64,000 nt of DNA from Candidatus Vesicomyidisocius sp. Pext_18_S21 (GTDB lineage Bacteria > Pseudomonadota > Gammaproteobacteria > PS1 > Pseudothioglobaceae): NCBI GenBank assembly GCA_021730165.1, contig CP072535.1, positions 637,798 through 701,797 of the forward strand, written 5' to 3'. Positions 38,122 to 48,609 of the stretch are shown piece after piece. The translations under genes and the position numbers were made by a program. The notes under the pieces are model-generated. The model did no database searches. It was not told where the DNA came from and saw nothing but the letters and a program-made list of their open reading frames with translations. Positions within the stretch are counted from its first letter, which is position 1. Every line of letters starts with the position of its first letter.

Positions 38122-38646
38122 ATGAGAAAAATAAACATTAAAATTGGTTTTATTACTATATCTGATCGCGCTGCTAGAGGTGAATATGAGGATATCAGCG
38201 GTCCTGCTATGCAAAATTGGATTAAAAATGCTGTCCTATCTCCCTACACAGTAGAGGACATAACTATTGAAGATAATCAATCTCTAATTGAAAAAACTAT
38301 GATTGATTTTACGGATAATAAGCATTGCAACTTAATTCTAACTACTGGAGGCACTGGAGTCACAACACGTGATGTAACTCCAGAAGCAACACGTACTGTA
38401 TGTGAACGTATCTTAGATGGATTTGCTCAACAAATGCGTAATATATCATTACACACAGTTCCCACAGCGATTTTATCCCGCCAAACAGCAGGTACACGTG
38501 GTAGTAGCTTAATTATCAATCTACCTGGGAAACCAGATGCAATTGGAATATGTTTAGGTGCAGTATTTTTAGCAGTGCCTAAATGTTTAGAATTACTAGA
38601 CCAATCTAATATTCAAATTGATTTAGATTTTATCGAACAAAATTAG
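38122..38646 (+). CDS. mog: Molybdopterin adenylyltransferase
   Basis: Adenylates molybdopterin ahead of metal insertion by MoeA. Family motifs are GFITISDRAARGEYEDISGP (about residues 9-28), LILTTGGTGVTTRDVTPEAT (about 74-93) and LIINLPGKPDAI near residue 139. It has 174 residues and more closely resembles Mog than MoaB because of the SDRA..G.YED.SGP opening. It is convergent with the RuBisCO cluster. Confidence 0.9.
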   Translation: MRKINIKIGFITISDRAARGEYEDISGPAMQNWIKNAVLSPYTVEDITIEDNQSLIEKTMIDFTDNKHCNLILTTGGTGVTTRDVTPEATRTVCERILDGFAQQMRNISLHTVPTAILSRQTAGTRGSSLIINLPGKPDAIGICLGAVFLAVPKCLELLDQSNIQIDLDFIEQN

Positions 38647-38655
38647 AGTAAAAAT

Positions 38656-39045
38656 TTAACTAGACTTCTTACCTAATAGATAAGCGTCTACTAGTGCGAT
38701 AGTGATGTTGTCATGGATTTTAAATTGCTCAGCAATGAGTTTAATCTTAGGCAAATATTCTGTTTGTTGATAATTTTCTCTTAATAATGTTAAATCTAGC
38801 TTACCATTATTCACACAATCTTCTACACAACCTTTTGCATTAGAAAATATAATAGTTTGATCTAATATAACATCTAGTTTATAAGAATACAAATCAATAT
38901 TGTTTGCTCGAGCAATTGATAAATATACAGCATTAAAAAAATCATCATGATAAATAATATACTCAATATCAATCACATTACTTAACTCATAATGTTGGCC
39001 TTGATAATCAAATCCAACACTTACTGTAACCGTATTAGTAGACAT
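38656..39045 (-). CDS. Hypothetical protein at the end of the cbb cluster
   Basis: Soluble protein of 129 residues with no recognised domain. It has an N-terminal beta-rich segment (NTVTVSVGFDYQGQHYELS) and a mixed C-terminal part. It shares one base with the cbbO stop, so it is translationally coupled and very probably part of RuBisCO expression or activation. No metal or nucleotide motif is visible. Confidence 0.6.
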   Translation of the reverse strand: MSTNTVTVSVGFDYQGQHYELSNVIDIEYIIYHDDFFNAVYLSIARANNIDLYSYKLDVILDQTIIFSNAKGCVEDCVNNGKLDLTLLRENYQQTEYLPKIKLIAEQFKIHDNITIALVDAYLLGKKSS

Positions 39046-41291
39046 TATTTAGTCAATGATAAAAATAATTTTGGTAACTCTTGAGGTAAAGATTCAATAC
39101 GATCAATTACCGAGTAATGGGAACCAAAAATATCAACAATGTATTCATCTGCTTTTTTATCTAAACTAATACAATAAGGATATATGCCTTTTTGTTGAAC
39201 TTCTTGTACAGCTTTATGTGCATCCTGAATTAAGGTTTTTGGGTCATAAATATCAATATCAGAAGGTTCTCCATCAGTTAAAACAAGCATTAATTTTTTA
39301 TCACTTTGCTGTAAGTCTAAATAATGTGCACCATGGCGAATAGCAGCACCCATTCTAGTAGAAAATTCAGCCCTTAAATCAGCTAAACGTGCCTTTACTG
39401 TATCATCCCAATGCTCACCATAGCCTTTAATATGATAATACATGACCTTCTGTCTAGTATTAGAATTAAACCCAGAAATAGAAAAATTATCACCCAACTG
39501 CTCTACTGCCCAAGCCAATAAAGACACTGCCTCTTGTGATAGTTCTAAAATAGTTTGTCCAAATTTCCCAACAACTTTATTTAATGACTCCGATAAATCT
39601 AACAACAATAACACTGATACGCTGCGAGAATCATGTTCAAAATCAACATTAATTCTGGTATCAGGCTGAGAGCCATTTTTAATATCAATCACACTACGTA
39701 ATGCAATATCAAGGTCTAACTCAGAACCCTCTTCTTGATAACGAAGACGTTTCTTATTTTGTGGTTTAAGCAAATCTAATATTTTTTTAAGCTGTTTAAC
39801 TAAAGCTGAGTGCTTGTCAAGAATTCTATCAATTTTTGATGCATCACTGTGCGAATGTAAGCGTTCATATACAGCCACCCAATCTGGCTTATAAGCTTCA
39901 TAAGAATAATCCCATTCATCATAATAATACGGAGGTATTACTTCAACTTTATCCTTCTCTTCCTCTTCAGATTTTTTTTGATGTTCAAAAATATTATCTT
40001 CTTCATCAAATTTTTCAATAAACAACCACATTGAACGGTTATCATCCCGATAAGTCACTTCAGTATTTTCAAAATACATATTAGCTAACGCATCTGAAGC
40101 ACTTCTTGTTTTAATTAAATATTTTAAGCCAAGATTTAAACTATCTGATGTACTTGTTTTCCCTGTCTTCATTAATGTCTTAAATTTTTCAACATATTCT
40201 AAGAGAGTTTTATTCTTGTAATCATGATTATCATCAAATAAAGCGTATGTAAGCATAATAGCACGATGTCGCAAGCAAGATTGATGCTTATCATCACAAT
40301 CAAATTCATCTACTATTGGAATTAAGTTTAACCATAAATTTTTTAAACCAGGATACTCTTGCATAGCTAAATATTCGACACGAGCATCTTCAAAAATTTC
40401 AGTAAAAAATCGTTGTTGCGGTGAAACATTATCAGCAACAATCTTAGTGGTAAATTGATGATGTGCAATCAAATGTGCCATTAAAGCCATATAACGATTG
40501 CAAGCATTAACACCATTAAATAATTCATAAATATCTGGTAGACGGATAATATTATCTTCTAAATAAGGACGAAAGTGTTCTAATTTTTCAAAATCTGGAG
40601 AATAAGGTGCATACATGAATTCTGTTTTCCAAAGTGCACGCTGAAATAAATTAATTTTCCGCTCAACATCAATAAACAATAAACCCTTTCTTTGCCGTTG
40701 AAATACGGCTTTTGAATCAGCACTTAACAATGAAAAATATTCCTCTTGTCGTTTAGGATGATCTTGAAAATATCTTAAACCATAATTAATCCACTTATAA
40801 ATACCTTCAAATTCTAGTTGCTCCAACAACAAATGCATATTAGCAAACATAGCTAATAATGATGGAGAAGCGTGCGTATCATGAATACCATGTATTGAAA
40901 ATGTAGTTTTATTCAGATGGTATTCAATTAGATTCAAATACTCATCAAGTTGATCATTATTTGTATGTTCAATAACATCAATAAAACTATTTAAAAACGG
41001 TTTAACTGCATCTTTATTAGGTGTCATAGATATTTTTTGATAAGCAAAATTTACAATTTTTTGAATACTACCATCACCATAAAATTCACCTACCCAAGGC
41101 ATGTTTTTTAAAAAAACAATAGACAAAGTATCGCCTTGCCCAATTTTTGCTAAAAATTCAGCACCTTTGTAATACTCAATTAAACCTTGTTCTGAAAGCC
41201 TTTTAGCAGCTTGTTCAATATTTTCAATAAATACTCTTTGAATCGTATTAAAAGCACAATTTAAAGGTTTATATTGACTTACTTCAGACAT
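39045..41291 (-). CDS. cbbO: RuBisCO activation protein CbbO (VWA domain)
   Basis: Protein of 748 residues. The C-terminal von Willebrand A domain has the MIDAS motif LLLLDLSESLNK (about residues 570-581), with further metal-site residues in FSTRMGAA and LTDGEPSD. With the AAA+ protein CbbQ, CbbO forms the CbbQO activase that removes inhibitory sugar phosphates from RuBisCO. It lies 15 bases after cbbQ in the cbbM-cbbQ-cbbO order. Confidence 0.92.
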   Translation of the reverse strand: MSEVSQYKPLNCAFNTIQRVFIENIEQAAKRLSEQGLIEYYKGAEFLAKIGQGDTLSIVFLKNMPWVGEFYGDGSIQKIVNFAYQKISMTPNKDAVKPFLNSFIDVIEHTNNDQLDEYLNLIEYHLNKTTFSIHGIHDTHASPSLLAMFANMHLLLEQLEFEGIYKWINYGLRYFQDHPKRQEEYFSLLSADSKAVFQRQRKGLLFIDVERKINLFQRALWKTEFMYAPYSPDFEKLEHFRPYLEDNIIRLPDIYELFNGVNACNRYMALMAHLIAHHQFTTKIVADNVSPQQRFFTEIFEDARVEYLAMQEYPGLKNLWLNLIPIVDEFDCDDKHQSCLRHRAIMLTYALFDDNHDYKNKTLLEYVEKFKTLMKTGKTSTSDSLNLGLKYLIKTRSASDALANMYFENTEVTYRDDNRSMWLFIEKFDEEDNIFEHQKKSEEEEKDKVEVIPPYYYDEWDYSYEAYKPDWVAVYERLHSHSDASKIDRILDKHSALVKQLKKILDLLKPQNKKRLRYQEEGSELDLDIALRSVIDIKNGSQPDTRINVDFEHDSRSVSVLLLLDLSESLNKVVGKFGQTILELSQEAVSLLAWAVEQLGDNFSISGFNSNTRQKVMYYHIKGYGEHWDDTVKARLADLRAEFSTRMGAAIRHGAHYLDLQQSDKKLMLVLTDGEPSDIDIYDPKTLIQDAHKAVQEVQQKGIYPYCISLDKKADEYIVDIFGSHYSVIDRIESLPQELPKLFLSLTK

Positions 41292-41306
41292 ATTATTAAG
41301 TAATTT

Positions 41307-42116
41307 TTAGTCAAAAATAGCATCAATTGCACTCTTCATAGTGGTACGAATCTCTACATCATCAGTGATTGGGCATACTAATGCCATATTACAAGCATCT
41401 TTTACTGCAACACCTGAAGCAATCAATTTACCTGCATAATTAAGCAAACGAGTTGATGCGCCTTCATCAATACCATGTCCTACTAAATTACGAGTAGCCT
41501 GTGCAAGTTTGACTAATTTAGTTGCAATATCGCTATCAACACCAGACTCTTTAACAACAATACTGGTTTCTAATTCGGCCGATACATAATCAAAATCCAT
41601 ACCAGTAAAACGTTGCTTAGTTGATTGTTTAAGATCTTTCATAAGCGATTGATAAGCTGGGTTATATGAAATCACCAATTGGAAGTCCGAATGTGCTTTT
41701 ACAAGCTCACCTTTTTTATCTAACATTAACTCACGTCTATGGTCAGTAAGAGAATGGATAACAACCATTGTATCTTGGCGTGCTTCTACAATTTCATCAA
41801 GATAACAAATTGCACCATAACGTGCTGCTAATGTTAACGGACCATCTACCCAACGGGTGCCATTGGTATCTAGTAAAAAACGACCAATCAAGTCTGAAGC
41901 AGTAATATCTTCATTACAGGATACCGTAATAATAGGCTTGTCTAATTTATAAGCCATATATTCAATAAAACGAGACTTTCCACAACCTGTTGGTCCTTTG
42001 ATCATCACTGGTAATCCTAAATTATATGCTGCAGTATATAATTCTACTTCAGTTGATTGGGCTTTATAAAAAGGCTCTAATTCAATTTTAAATTGGTTAA
42101 TATCGAAATTTGACAT
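41307..42116 (-). CDS. cbbQ: AAA+ RuBisCO activase CbbQ
   Basis: MoxR-type AAA+ ATPase of 269 residues. Walker A is IKGPTGCGKSRFIE (about residues 38-51), Walker B is ICYLDEIVEA (about 98), sensor 1 lies in LVISYNPAY (about 149), and the arginine-finger region is STKQRF. It powers CbbO in remodelling form II RuBisCO. An intrinsic-terminator-like hairpin separates it from cbbM. Confidence 0.94.
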   Translation of the reverse strand: MSNFDINQFKIELEPFYKAQSTEVELYTAAYNLGLPVMIKGPTGCGKSRFIEYMAYKLDKPIITVSCNEDITASDLIGRFLLDTNGTRWVDGPLTLAARYGAICYLDEIVEARQDTMVVIHSLTDHRRELMLDKKGELVKAHSDFQLVISYNPAYQSLMKDLKQSTKQRFTGMDFDYVSAELETSIVVKESGVDSDIATKLVKLAQATRNLVGHGIDEGASTRLLNYAGKLIASGVAVKDACNMALVCPITDDVEIRTTMKSAIDAIFD

Positions 42117-42153
42117 AACTCTATCCTAAATATATCTTTTTTAAATTTTATAA

Positions 42154-42182
42154 AAAAGCCTCTGCATGTAGAAGAGGCTTTT
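42154..42182 (-). terminator. Hairpin with T-tail between cbbM and cbbQ
   Basis: AAAAGCCTCT (42154-42163) pairs with AGAGGCTTTT (42173-42182), loop 9 bases. On the minus strand it follows cbbM by about 20 bases and ends in TTTT. It probably lets most transcription stop after cbbM, giving far more RuBisCO than activase. Confidence 0.75.
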
Positions 42183-42203
42183 ATTAACTATTTGCTATAA
42201 ATT

Positions 42204-43586
42204 TTACTTATGAATGCCTAATTTATCTCTCCAACCAGGATATAAAGAATCAGCATCTCCTGGAAAAGATTCAAATGCACGAGCAAATTCATTATTATCT
42301 CTAGCAAACTCAATTGGATCAGCTTTAGCCATCCAACAATCATATGCTTGACGTAATGACTTAGCACCTGCTGAAGGAGAGTCAATATGACCATAAGAAC
42401 CACCACCAGAAGTGTTAATTACGTTACCATGACCAAGGTTTTCAAAGAAACCAGGAAGACGCAATGCATTCATACCGCCAGAAATAATTGGTGTTGTTGG
42501 CTTCATACCAAACCACTCTTGATGATAAACTGGACCATCAGCGCTATCTCGCTCAATCATATATGCAATATTTCTATCATCAGCACCACCTTCCATCTTA
42601 CCATAACCCATCGTACCTACATGAATACCAGATGCACCCATAAGGCGAGAAAGTTTAGCAAGAACCAGTGCCGTATAACCACGAACTGAACTTGGAGATG
42701 TAATCGCACCATGACCAGCTCTATGATAGTGTAGATACTGACTTGGGAAGTTACGACGTGCAGTAGTAACCATACCACAACCACCCACATAACCATCAAC
42801 TAAAAAAGCAACATGATGTGCATTCTCGCCAAAAGCTTCTAAAATATATTCACCACGAGCAATCATTTCATGATAGTCATCAGCAGTAATATTAGCAGAA
42901 AAAATTTTAGCTTCACCTGTTTCATCTTGTGCACGTTTCATAGCATCAGAAACTAAAGGCATTACATCCTTCATACGAGCATAAACTTGGTTACCTTGAG
43001 GTTCATCATTCTTAATAAAGTCACCACCTAACCAAAATTGATATGCTGCTTCAGCAAAAGGCTTAGGACGTAAACCCAACTTAGGTTTAATAATCGTACC
43101 AGCGATATATCCCCCATTTTTACGATCACGCCCCAATAGATTCCATAAATCTGTAATATCAACAGAGGGGCCATCAAAAATATCTAACATTTGCTTAGGA
43201 ACATGGAAATCAATCATTTGCGCACATTTCACATCACCCATACCTTGGTTATTACCAATAGCAAGTGTTAGGAAAGATACAACCATTGCACGACCGTCAA
43301 TTAAATTACGATCGAATAAGCCACATGGATAGGCAATCTTCATAATACCTTTAACTTCATCAATCTCATAAACCATAGCATCTAAATCTTTAGTAAAATC
43401 ATCTGTAGTTGATACTTCAACATTTGTACCAGTAGACGATTCCGCTGCAAAATGAGCAGCAGTTTCTAAATAACCACCAAAATTAGGCATTATGGTCATT
43501 GTGTAGGCAACAAGAACATGCCTACCTTCAGCTAATAGCGTATCTTCGTCTAATGACAAATCTGCATATCTATTTGATTGATCCAT
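42204..43586 (-). CDS. cbbM: Form II RuBisCO
   Basis: Carbon-fixing enzyme of the Calvin cycle, 460 residues, single-subunit form II (no cbbS nearby). The active-site lysine motif is [12 protein letters not shown] (K168), and the carbamylated lysine is K192 in [13 protein letters not shown]. The form II segment HYHRAGHGA is intact. A strong ribosome binding site AGGAGT (43592-43597) lies 5 bases before the ATG, unlike most genes here, consistent with high expression. Confidence 0.98.
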   Translation of the reverse strand: MDQSNRYADLSLDEDTLLAEGRHVLVAYTMTIMPNFGGYLETAAHFAAESSTGTNVEVSTTDDFTKDLDAMVYEIDEVKGIMKIAYPCGLFDRNLIDGRAMVVSFLTLAIGNNQGMGDVKCAQMIDFHVPKQMLDIFDGPSVDITDLWNLLGRDRKNGGYIAGTIIKPKLGLRPKPFAEAAYQFWLGGDFIKNDEPQGNQVYARMKDVMPLVSDAMKRAQDETGEAKIFSANITADDYHEMIARGEYILEAFGENAHHVAFLVDGYVGGCGMVTTARRNFPSQYLHYHRAGHGAITSPSSVRGYTALVLAKLSRLMGASGIHVGTMGYGKMEGGADDRNIAYMIERDSADGPVYHQEWFGMKPTTPIISGGMNALRLPGFFENLGHGNVINTSGGGSYGHIDSPSAGAKSLRQAYDCWMAKADPIEFARDNNEFARAFESFPGDADSLYPGWRDKLGIHK

Positions 43587-43687
43587 AATGGACTCCTATT
43601 TATTAAATAAACGTTCATGATACAAGACACTATCAATAATGTAAAATAATATTTATTTATAATTTTATACAAATATATCTTAACGAT
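43587..43687. promoter_or_regulatory. Divergent cbbM/cbbR promoter region
   Basis: A 101-base gap in which a CbbR operator would normally lie. It is AT-rich, with a short dyad around the ribosome binding region (TTTATTTAATAAATA). With cbbR broken, RuBisCO control from here is probably constitutive. Confidence 0.4.
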
Positions 43688-44431
43688 ATGATCAACTTTA
43701 CATTAAAACAACTGTACAGTTTTGAAGCAGTAATCCGTCTATCTAGTTTTACCAAGGCCAGTAAAGAGCTTAATATTACTCAACCTGCTGTGTATATGCA
43801 AATTCAACAACTACAAAAAAATATTGGCTCTGATTTAGTTAATATTAAAGGCAAAAGCATTCACCCCACTTTTATTGGAAATAAACTATATCAAACTTGC
43901 TTAAAAGTCATTAATAAACTAGAACAAACTAAATCTGATATTGAGAAAACACTAAATCTAAACTCTAGACACATATAAATTGAGATTATTAGCGCAATCA
44001 AACTTATTTATTACTCATATCTTAGCAAAATTCTAAACAAGAAATATCCCAAGAAAACCTTTCACTTAGAAGTAATTAATCGTAAATTTTTACTTGAAAA
44101 ACTAAGTAACAATAAAACTAATTTAATCGTTATAAAAAGCCATCAAAATATATCATTAACAACAAAACTCTTTATGAGGAATCCACATCTATATTGCTTA
44201 TCCTAAACATCTGATACTTACCAATAAATATAAGAATATCAATACACTTTATGCGTAAAACTTTAACTATCTACGAATAGAATTTAAACGCGCATATTAC
44301 TATATAAAAATAGTAATAAAAGTATACAATTTAATTCAAACATTGAAATTAATTCTAATTAAGTAACCATTAAATCAGTTTAAGAAGGCTTAAATATGGA
44401 GTTTGTCTCTAAGAATACGGGGTTAGGCTAG
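43688..44431 (+). pseudogene. cbbR: Broken cbbR (LysR-type regulator)
   Basis: An intact 96-residue ORF (43688-43978) encodes only the winged-helix domain (FEAVIRLSSFTKASKELNIT, then QPAVYMQIQQLQKNIGSDL). After its TAA the same frame continues with effector-domain sequence (HLEVINRKFLLEKLSNN, 44068-44118; NKTNLIVIKSHQ). A shifted frame gives HIYIAYPKHLILTNKYKNIN. The original frame then gives IKSV-stop-EGLNMEFVSKNTG, matching the usual IKQAVEAGLGIAFLSRHT. It therefore has stops and at least two frameshifts. The DNA-binding fragment alone might still bind but could not sense metabolites. Confidence 0.85.
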
Positions 44432-44536
44432 AATTATAGAGTGGTATTATCAAATTACCTTAATGTTAAAAACATTACCCTATTATTTGTTACTAGTATA
44501 TAGAATAAAATAATAATGACAAATACTCATACTAAT

Positions 44537-45742
44537 TTAGGTTCGATATGCTGAGTTAATTTTTATATAATCATAAGAAAGGTCAGTTGTCCATACACTT
44601 TCTGTTGATTCACCTTTGCCAATCTCAATAGTAATAACAATTTCAGATTTCTTCATTTGTACCTCACCTTGAGCTTCGGTGTAATAAACATTCAACTCTC
44701 CATCTTTAATTAAACAAACCTTACCTAAATAAATACTCACATCTTCAATTCTCAAATACTTGATATTAGCACGTCCTACCGCTGCTAAAATTCTCCCCCA
44801 ATTTGCATCAGAAGCAAATAAAGCAGTTTTAACCAAAGGTGAATGCGCAACCGTATAGGCCACTTCAAGACAATCCTTAACACTTATTCCACCTTTAACA
44901 CACACTTCAACAAACTTAGTTGCACCCTCACCATCCTTAATAATTTTATGTGCTAATATCTTGGTTACAGTATTTAGCGATTGTTGGAACTTTTCCATGC
45001 AATCATTAATTTTAATACTAGACACACCAGTCGCACTTAATGTACACGCATCATTAGTAGAAGTATCTCCATCTATAGTAATACGATTAAAAGATTGATT
45101 CACTGCTTGAGTTAAACAATTTTGTAGCTCAAATTGAGTAGCTTTAATATCGGTAAAAATAAAACTAAGCATAGTTGCCATATCAGGACGAATCATGCCT
45201 GAACCTTTAGCAAAACCAGTAATAGTAACCAAATTATCACCTATTTTAAATTGTTCAGAATACACCTTGTCAACTAAATCAGTCGTCATAATAGCTTGTG
45301 CTACTTGGGGCAAGTTATCTATTGCTAAATTAGAAACTAATGTAGATATATTATTCTCAAAACAAGACATAGGTAACAACTGACCAATTACACCTGTTGA
45401 AAATGGCAACACTTCTTCAGCCTTAATACCTAACTCTTTTGCCGTCAAGTCACAAACTTTATAAGCATTTTTAAGTCCTACCAAACCTGTACCTGCATTA
45501 GCATTACCACTATTAATAACCAATGCTTTAATAGCATGATTAAGATGATTCTTTGCTACTAATACAGGCGCAGCGCAAAATATATTTTTTGTAAAAACAG
45601 CTGCAGTTTGTGTACCTCTTTTCAAAAAAATAATAGACAAATCTAGCTTTTTAGTATCTTTAATGCTAAAATTTTGCACATACTTAATACCAGAATTAAT
45701 TGCTGCACAAGTAATACCCCTAATGTTTAATATATTATTCAT
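44537..45742 (-). CDS. argJ: Bifunctional ornithine acetyltransferase / N-acetylglutamate synthase
   Basis: Arginine biosynthesis enzyme of 401 residues that recycles the acetyl group between ornithine and glutamate. The self-cleavage site is the Ala-Thr-Met in IRPDMATMLSFIF (about residue 186), where the Thr becomes the nucleophile of the beta chain. STGVIGQLLPM and DGDTSTNDACTL are also typical. It stands alone. Confidence 0.96.
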   Translation of the reverse strand: MNNILNIRGITCAAINSGIKYVQNFSIKDTKKLDLSIIFLKRGTQTAAVFTKNIFCAAPVLVAKNHLNHAIKALVINSGNANAGTGLVGLKNAYKVCDLTAKELGIKAEEVLPFSTGVIGQLLPMSCFENNISTLVSNLAIDNLPQVAQAIMTTDLVDKVYSEQFKIGDNLVTITGFAKGSGMIRPDMATMLSFIFTDIKATQFELQNCLTQAVNQSFNRITIDGDTSTNDACTLSATGVSSIKINDCMEKFQQSLNTVTKILAHKIIKDGEGATKFVEVCVKGGISVKDCLEVAYTVAHSPLVKTALFASDANWGRILAAVGRANIKYLRIEDVSIYLGKVCLIKDGELNVYYTEAQGEVQMKKSEIVITIEIGKGESTESVWTTDLSYDYIKINSAYRT

Positions 45743-45849
45743 TTCATAATAGAAATCCTAGTCGATTAAAACTTGTTTCTTAATGCTATTAAAAATCTAT
45801 AGGTCAGTAACATAATAAATTATTGCTTAATACTTAATTTTAGAAATAT

Positions 45850-47445
45850 TTAAGACTTTTTATCTAGGTACTGAAAAATAATCATTAGTACGGAACCAAA
45901 CAAAACCATTATAAGTGCTGGTATAGCGGCTCGTTCAAATAAACCTTCAGCACTTAATTCATACACTTGAATTGCTAATGTATCCCAGCCAAATGGGCGC
46001 AATAAATAGGTAGCTGGCAATTCTTTTATTACATCAACTGCAACTAACAAACCACCTGCCAAAATACCTGGGGTCATCATGGGTAGGTATATTTGCCAAA
46101 TAAGTCGTAAGCGTGACACCCCAAGTAAACGTGCACTTTGAGTGAACATAGGTTTAATTTGCTCAGCACTGGCTTTAATTGAATTATAGCCAATCGCCAT
46201 AAAACGAGATATATAAGCAAATAATAATAAAGAAATGGAACCAAAAATAACCTGATTAATACTTTGTCCACCAAAATATATACTGACTGCTGACAATTGA
46301 TTAATACCATACAATAGTCCAACTGCCATAATTGAACCTGGTAAGGCATAGCCTAATGTTGCTATATTAATCACACTTTTAAGCCAAGAGCTATTCTTTT
46401 TACAATGATTAGGTAATGCTAGTATAGTAGCAATACTAACTGTTATTAAAGTAGCTGATACAGTTAGAATTAAAGTTGAAATAATCAAATCAATATACTT
46501 AACACTCCACTCCTTACCTGAGTAAGTCCAACCCCAAATTATCAATTGTAACATAGGCATGGCAAAAGCAAGCATAAACACACTAAATATAAAGATACTA
46601 ATTAACCAACCCATAACACCAAAAGCACGATAAGGCTTTTTATTAGCCACATCGTTTGAATAATATTTTGCTTGTCCACGTGCTTTTTTTTCAAAATAAA
46701 TCAAAAAAAATGCTACTAATACTAATAATGATGCCAATTGAGCTGCTACTTCAATAGAACGAAAATCACCCCAAGCAGAATAAATTGCCGTAGTAAACGT
46801 ATCAAAATTAAACAAACTAACCACACCAAAATCAGCCAATATTTCCATTAGTGTTACTAATAATCCAGCTGCTGCTGCTGGACGTGCTAGAGGTAAAGAT
46901 ATCTTAAGAAAGGTACGCAAAGGGCCAGTACCTAACAAGCGACCAGCTTCGATTATATTAACCTTTTGACGTTTAAATGAGGCTCGTGTCATCATGTATA
47001 CATAAGGATAAAACACCAATACAAAGGTTAAAATAATTGCCCAAGATCCGGTACGAATATCAAACCCTGATAAACCTAGTACTTCACGCATCCAAACTTG
47101 TACATAACCAGAATAGTCAAATACACCTAAATATACAAAAGCTAATACATATGCAGGAACAGCAAAAGGCAAAAATAACGCCCACTCTAACCACTGTCTA
47201 CCAGGGAATTCAACCATTACCACTAAATATGCTAAAATTGTACCTAAAAAAGTAACACCTACCCCTACACCAATAAGTAAAATTAAAGTAGCACTAATTA
47301 AATTTGGCAATAAAATAGCATAGAAATGCGCCCACAGTTCACGTTCTGGAAATAACCACGACGCAGCTACAACAAAAATTGGCATAGCTACCAATAGTGC
47401 CAAAACACTAATCCAAACTTTTGATTTAAGGCAATTTTTTTCCAA
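45850..47445 (-). CDS. fbpB: Iron(III) ABC transporter permease
   Basis: Inner-membrane permease of 531 residues with about twelve helices and two internally repeated transport domains. Each has an EAA-type loop (EAGRLLGTGPLRTFLKISLP about residue 166; SARLLGVSRLRLIWQIYLP in the second half). This duplicated form is typical of FbpB-type ferric iron importers. It is third in the fbpC-fbpA-fbpB operon. Confidence 0.88.
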   Translation of the reverse strand: MEKNCLKSKVWISVLALLVAMPIFVVAASWLFPERELWAHFYAILLPNLISATLILLIGVGVGVTFLGTILAYLVVMVEFPGRQWLEWALFLPFAVPAYVLAFVYLGVFDYSGYVQVWMREVLGLSGFDIRTGSWAIILTFVLVFYPYVYMMTRASFKRQKVNIIEAGRLLGTGPLRTFLKISLPLARPAAAAGLLVTLMEILADFGVVSLFNFDTFTTAIYSAWGDFRSIEVAAQLASLLVLVAFFLIYFEKKARGQAKYYSNDVANKKPYRAFGVMGWLISIFIFSVFMLAFAMPMLQLIIWGWTYSGKEWSVKYIDLIISTLILTVSATLITVSIATILALPNHCKKNSSWLKSVINIATLGYALPGSIMAVGLLYGINQLSAVSIYFGGQSINQVIFGSISLLLFAYISRFMAIGYNSIKASAEQIKPMFTQSARLLGVSRLRLIWQIYLPMMTPGILAGGLLVAVDVIKELPATYLLRPFGWDTLAIQVYELSAEGLFERAAIPALIMVLFGSVLMIIFQYLDKKS

Positions 47446-47533
47446 AATACTCTTTTTAATTTTTAAAAACTATTTTAAAAATAAAAAACTCAAGACTGTC
47501 AAAGTCTGTAGTTCTTGCTACTAAAATAGAAAC

Positions 47534-48553
47534 TTATCGATAGCCTTTTGTTTGCATGAGCCTCACTGCATCAGCTTGTAATATACCTGTTTGTTCTAAA
47601 TTCATTTTATCTTGCTTGAACGATCCCCAACTCGATACCACCTCATCTGAAGCAACGTTCTGATTAGCTGGATATTCTTTATTAAGTGATGCATAAATAG
47701 CTTGTGCTTTAGTACTTGACAACCATTCTAATAATTTAATAGCACCCTTTACATTAGTAGCATATTTTGTCACACCAGCACCTGATATATTTACATGTAC
47801 ACCTGTGGTGTCTTGATTTGCCCAAAATAACTTCAATGGTACATTAGGATTTTTAGTAATTAAACGAGCAAAATAATAAGTATTTATCAAACCAATATCA
47901 CATTGGCCTGAAACAATTGCATTCATAATATGAGAATCTTTAGCATTAGGTGTAGCTGCCAAATTATTCACCCAACCACTAATAATATCACCCGTTTTAT
48001 TTATTCCATGATGATAAATCATCGATGCCACTAATGATTTAGTATAAATTTTTTTACTAGTTCTTAAACACAATCTACCCGCCCATTTCATATCTGCCAA
48101 ATTCTCATAAGTAGATAGGTCAACTGGATTAACACGCTCAGTACTATAAACAATGGTTCTTGCACGTACTGATAGTCCTGTCCACAAGCCTTTAGAATCT
48201 CTTAAATGACTTGGAATATTATTTTCTAACGTTTGTGTTTGTACCGCTTGAAATAAATCTTGCGTAGCAGCGTACCAAAGATTACCTGCATCTACAGTCA
48301 TAAACATATCAGCATTAGTATTTTTACCTTCTAATTTCAAACGTTCAATCAATGCACCACCTTTACCTGTTAAATACGTAACTTGAATGCCTGTATCTTT
48401 TGTAAAAGATTCAAATAAAGGTTTAATTAAATGTTCTTTTCTAGAGCTGTATACGGTGACTAAATCTTCACTTCTTTCTCGTGCTATAGCAACACTAGTT
48501 ACTACCAGTACCAATACTACCAATGCTGATAATATCCATATTTTTATATTCAT
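47534..48553 (-). CDS. fbpA: Periplasmic iron(III)-binding protein
   Basis: Substrate-binding protein of about 339 residues from the preferred ATG at 48553 (MNIKIWILSALVVL), which starts a clean signal peptide. A longer frame to 48613 adds 20 residues and overlaps fbpC. The mature start LVTVYSSRKEHLIKPLF is typical of ferric-binding proteins, and the tyrosine pair in LINTYYFARL fits the iron-ligand site. It delivers Fe3+ to FbpB/FbpC. Confidence 0.9.
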   Translation of the reverse strand: MNIKIWILSALVVLVLVVTSVAIARERSEDLVTVYSSRKEHLIKPLFESFTKDTGIQVTYLTGKGGALIERLKLEGKNTNADMFMTVDAGNLWYAATQDLFQAVQTQTLENNIPSHLRDSKGLWTGLSVRARTIVYSTERVNPVDLSTYENLADMKWAGRLCLRTSKKIYTKSLVASMIYHHGINKTGDIISGWVNNLAATPNAKDSHIMNAIVSGQCDIGLINTYYFARLITKNPNVPLKLFWANQDTTGVHVNISGAGVTKYATNVKGAIKLLEWLSSTKAQAIYASLNKEYPANQNVASDEVVSSWGSFKQDKMNLEQTGILQADAVRLMQTKGYR

Positions 48554-48609
48554 CCTTATTTTTCTCCTTATAAAAAAACTGACTAAGGTTATATAATTGA
48601 TGCATATTA

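Noticed and set aside
42387..42689. 100-residue ORF opposite cbbM, and other ORFs inside cbbM
   Set aside because: Shadow frames of a highly conserved gene.
43688..43978. A genuine small DNA-binding regulator of 96 residues
   Set aside because: CbbR-like sequence continues in the same frame past the stop, so a truncated cbbR is the simpler explanation, although the fragment could still be expressed.
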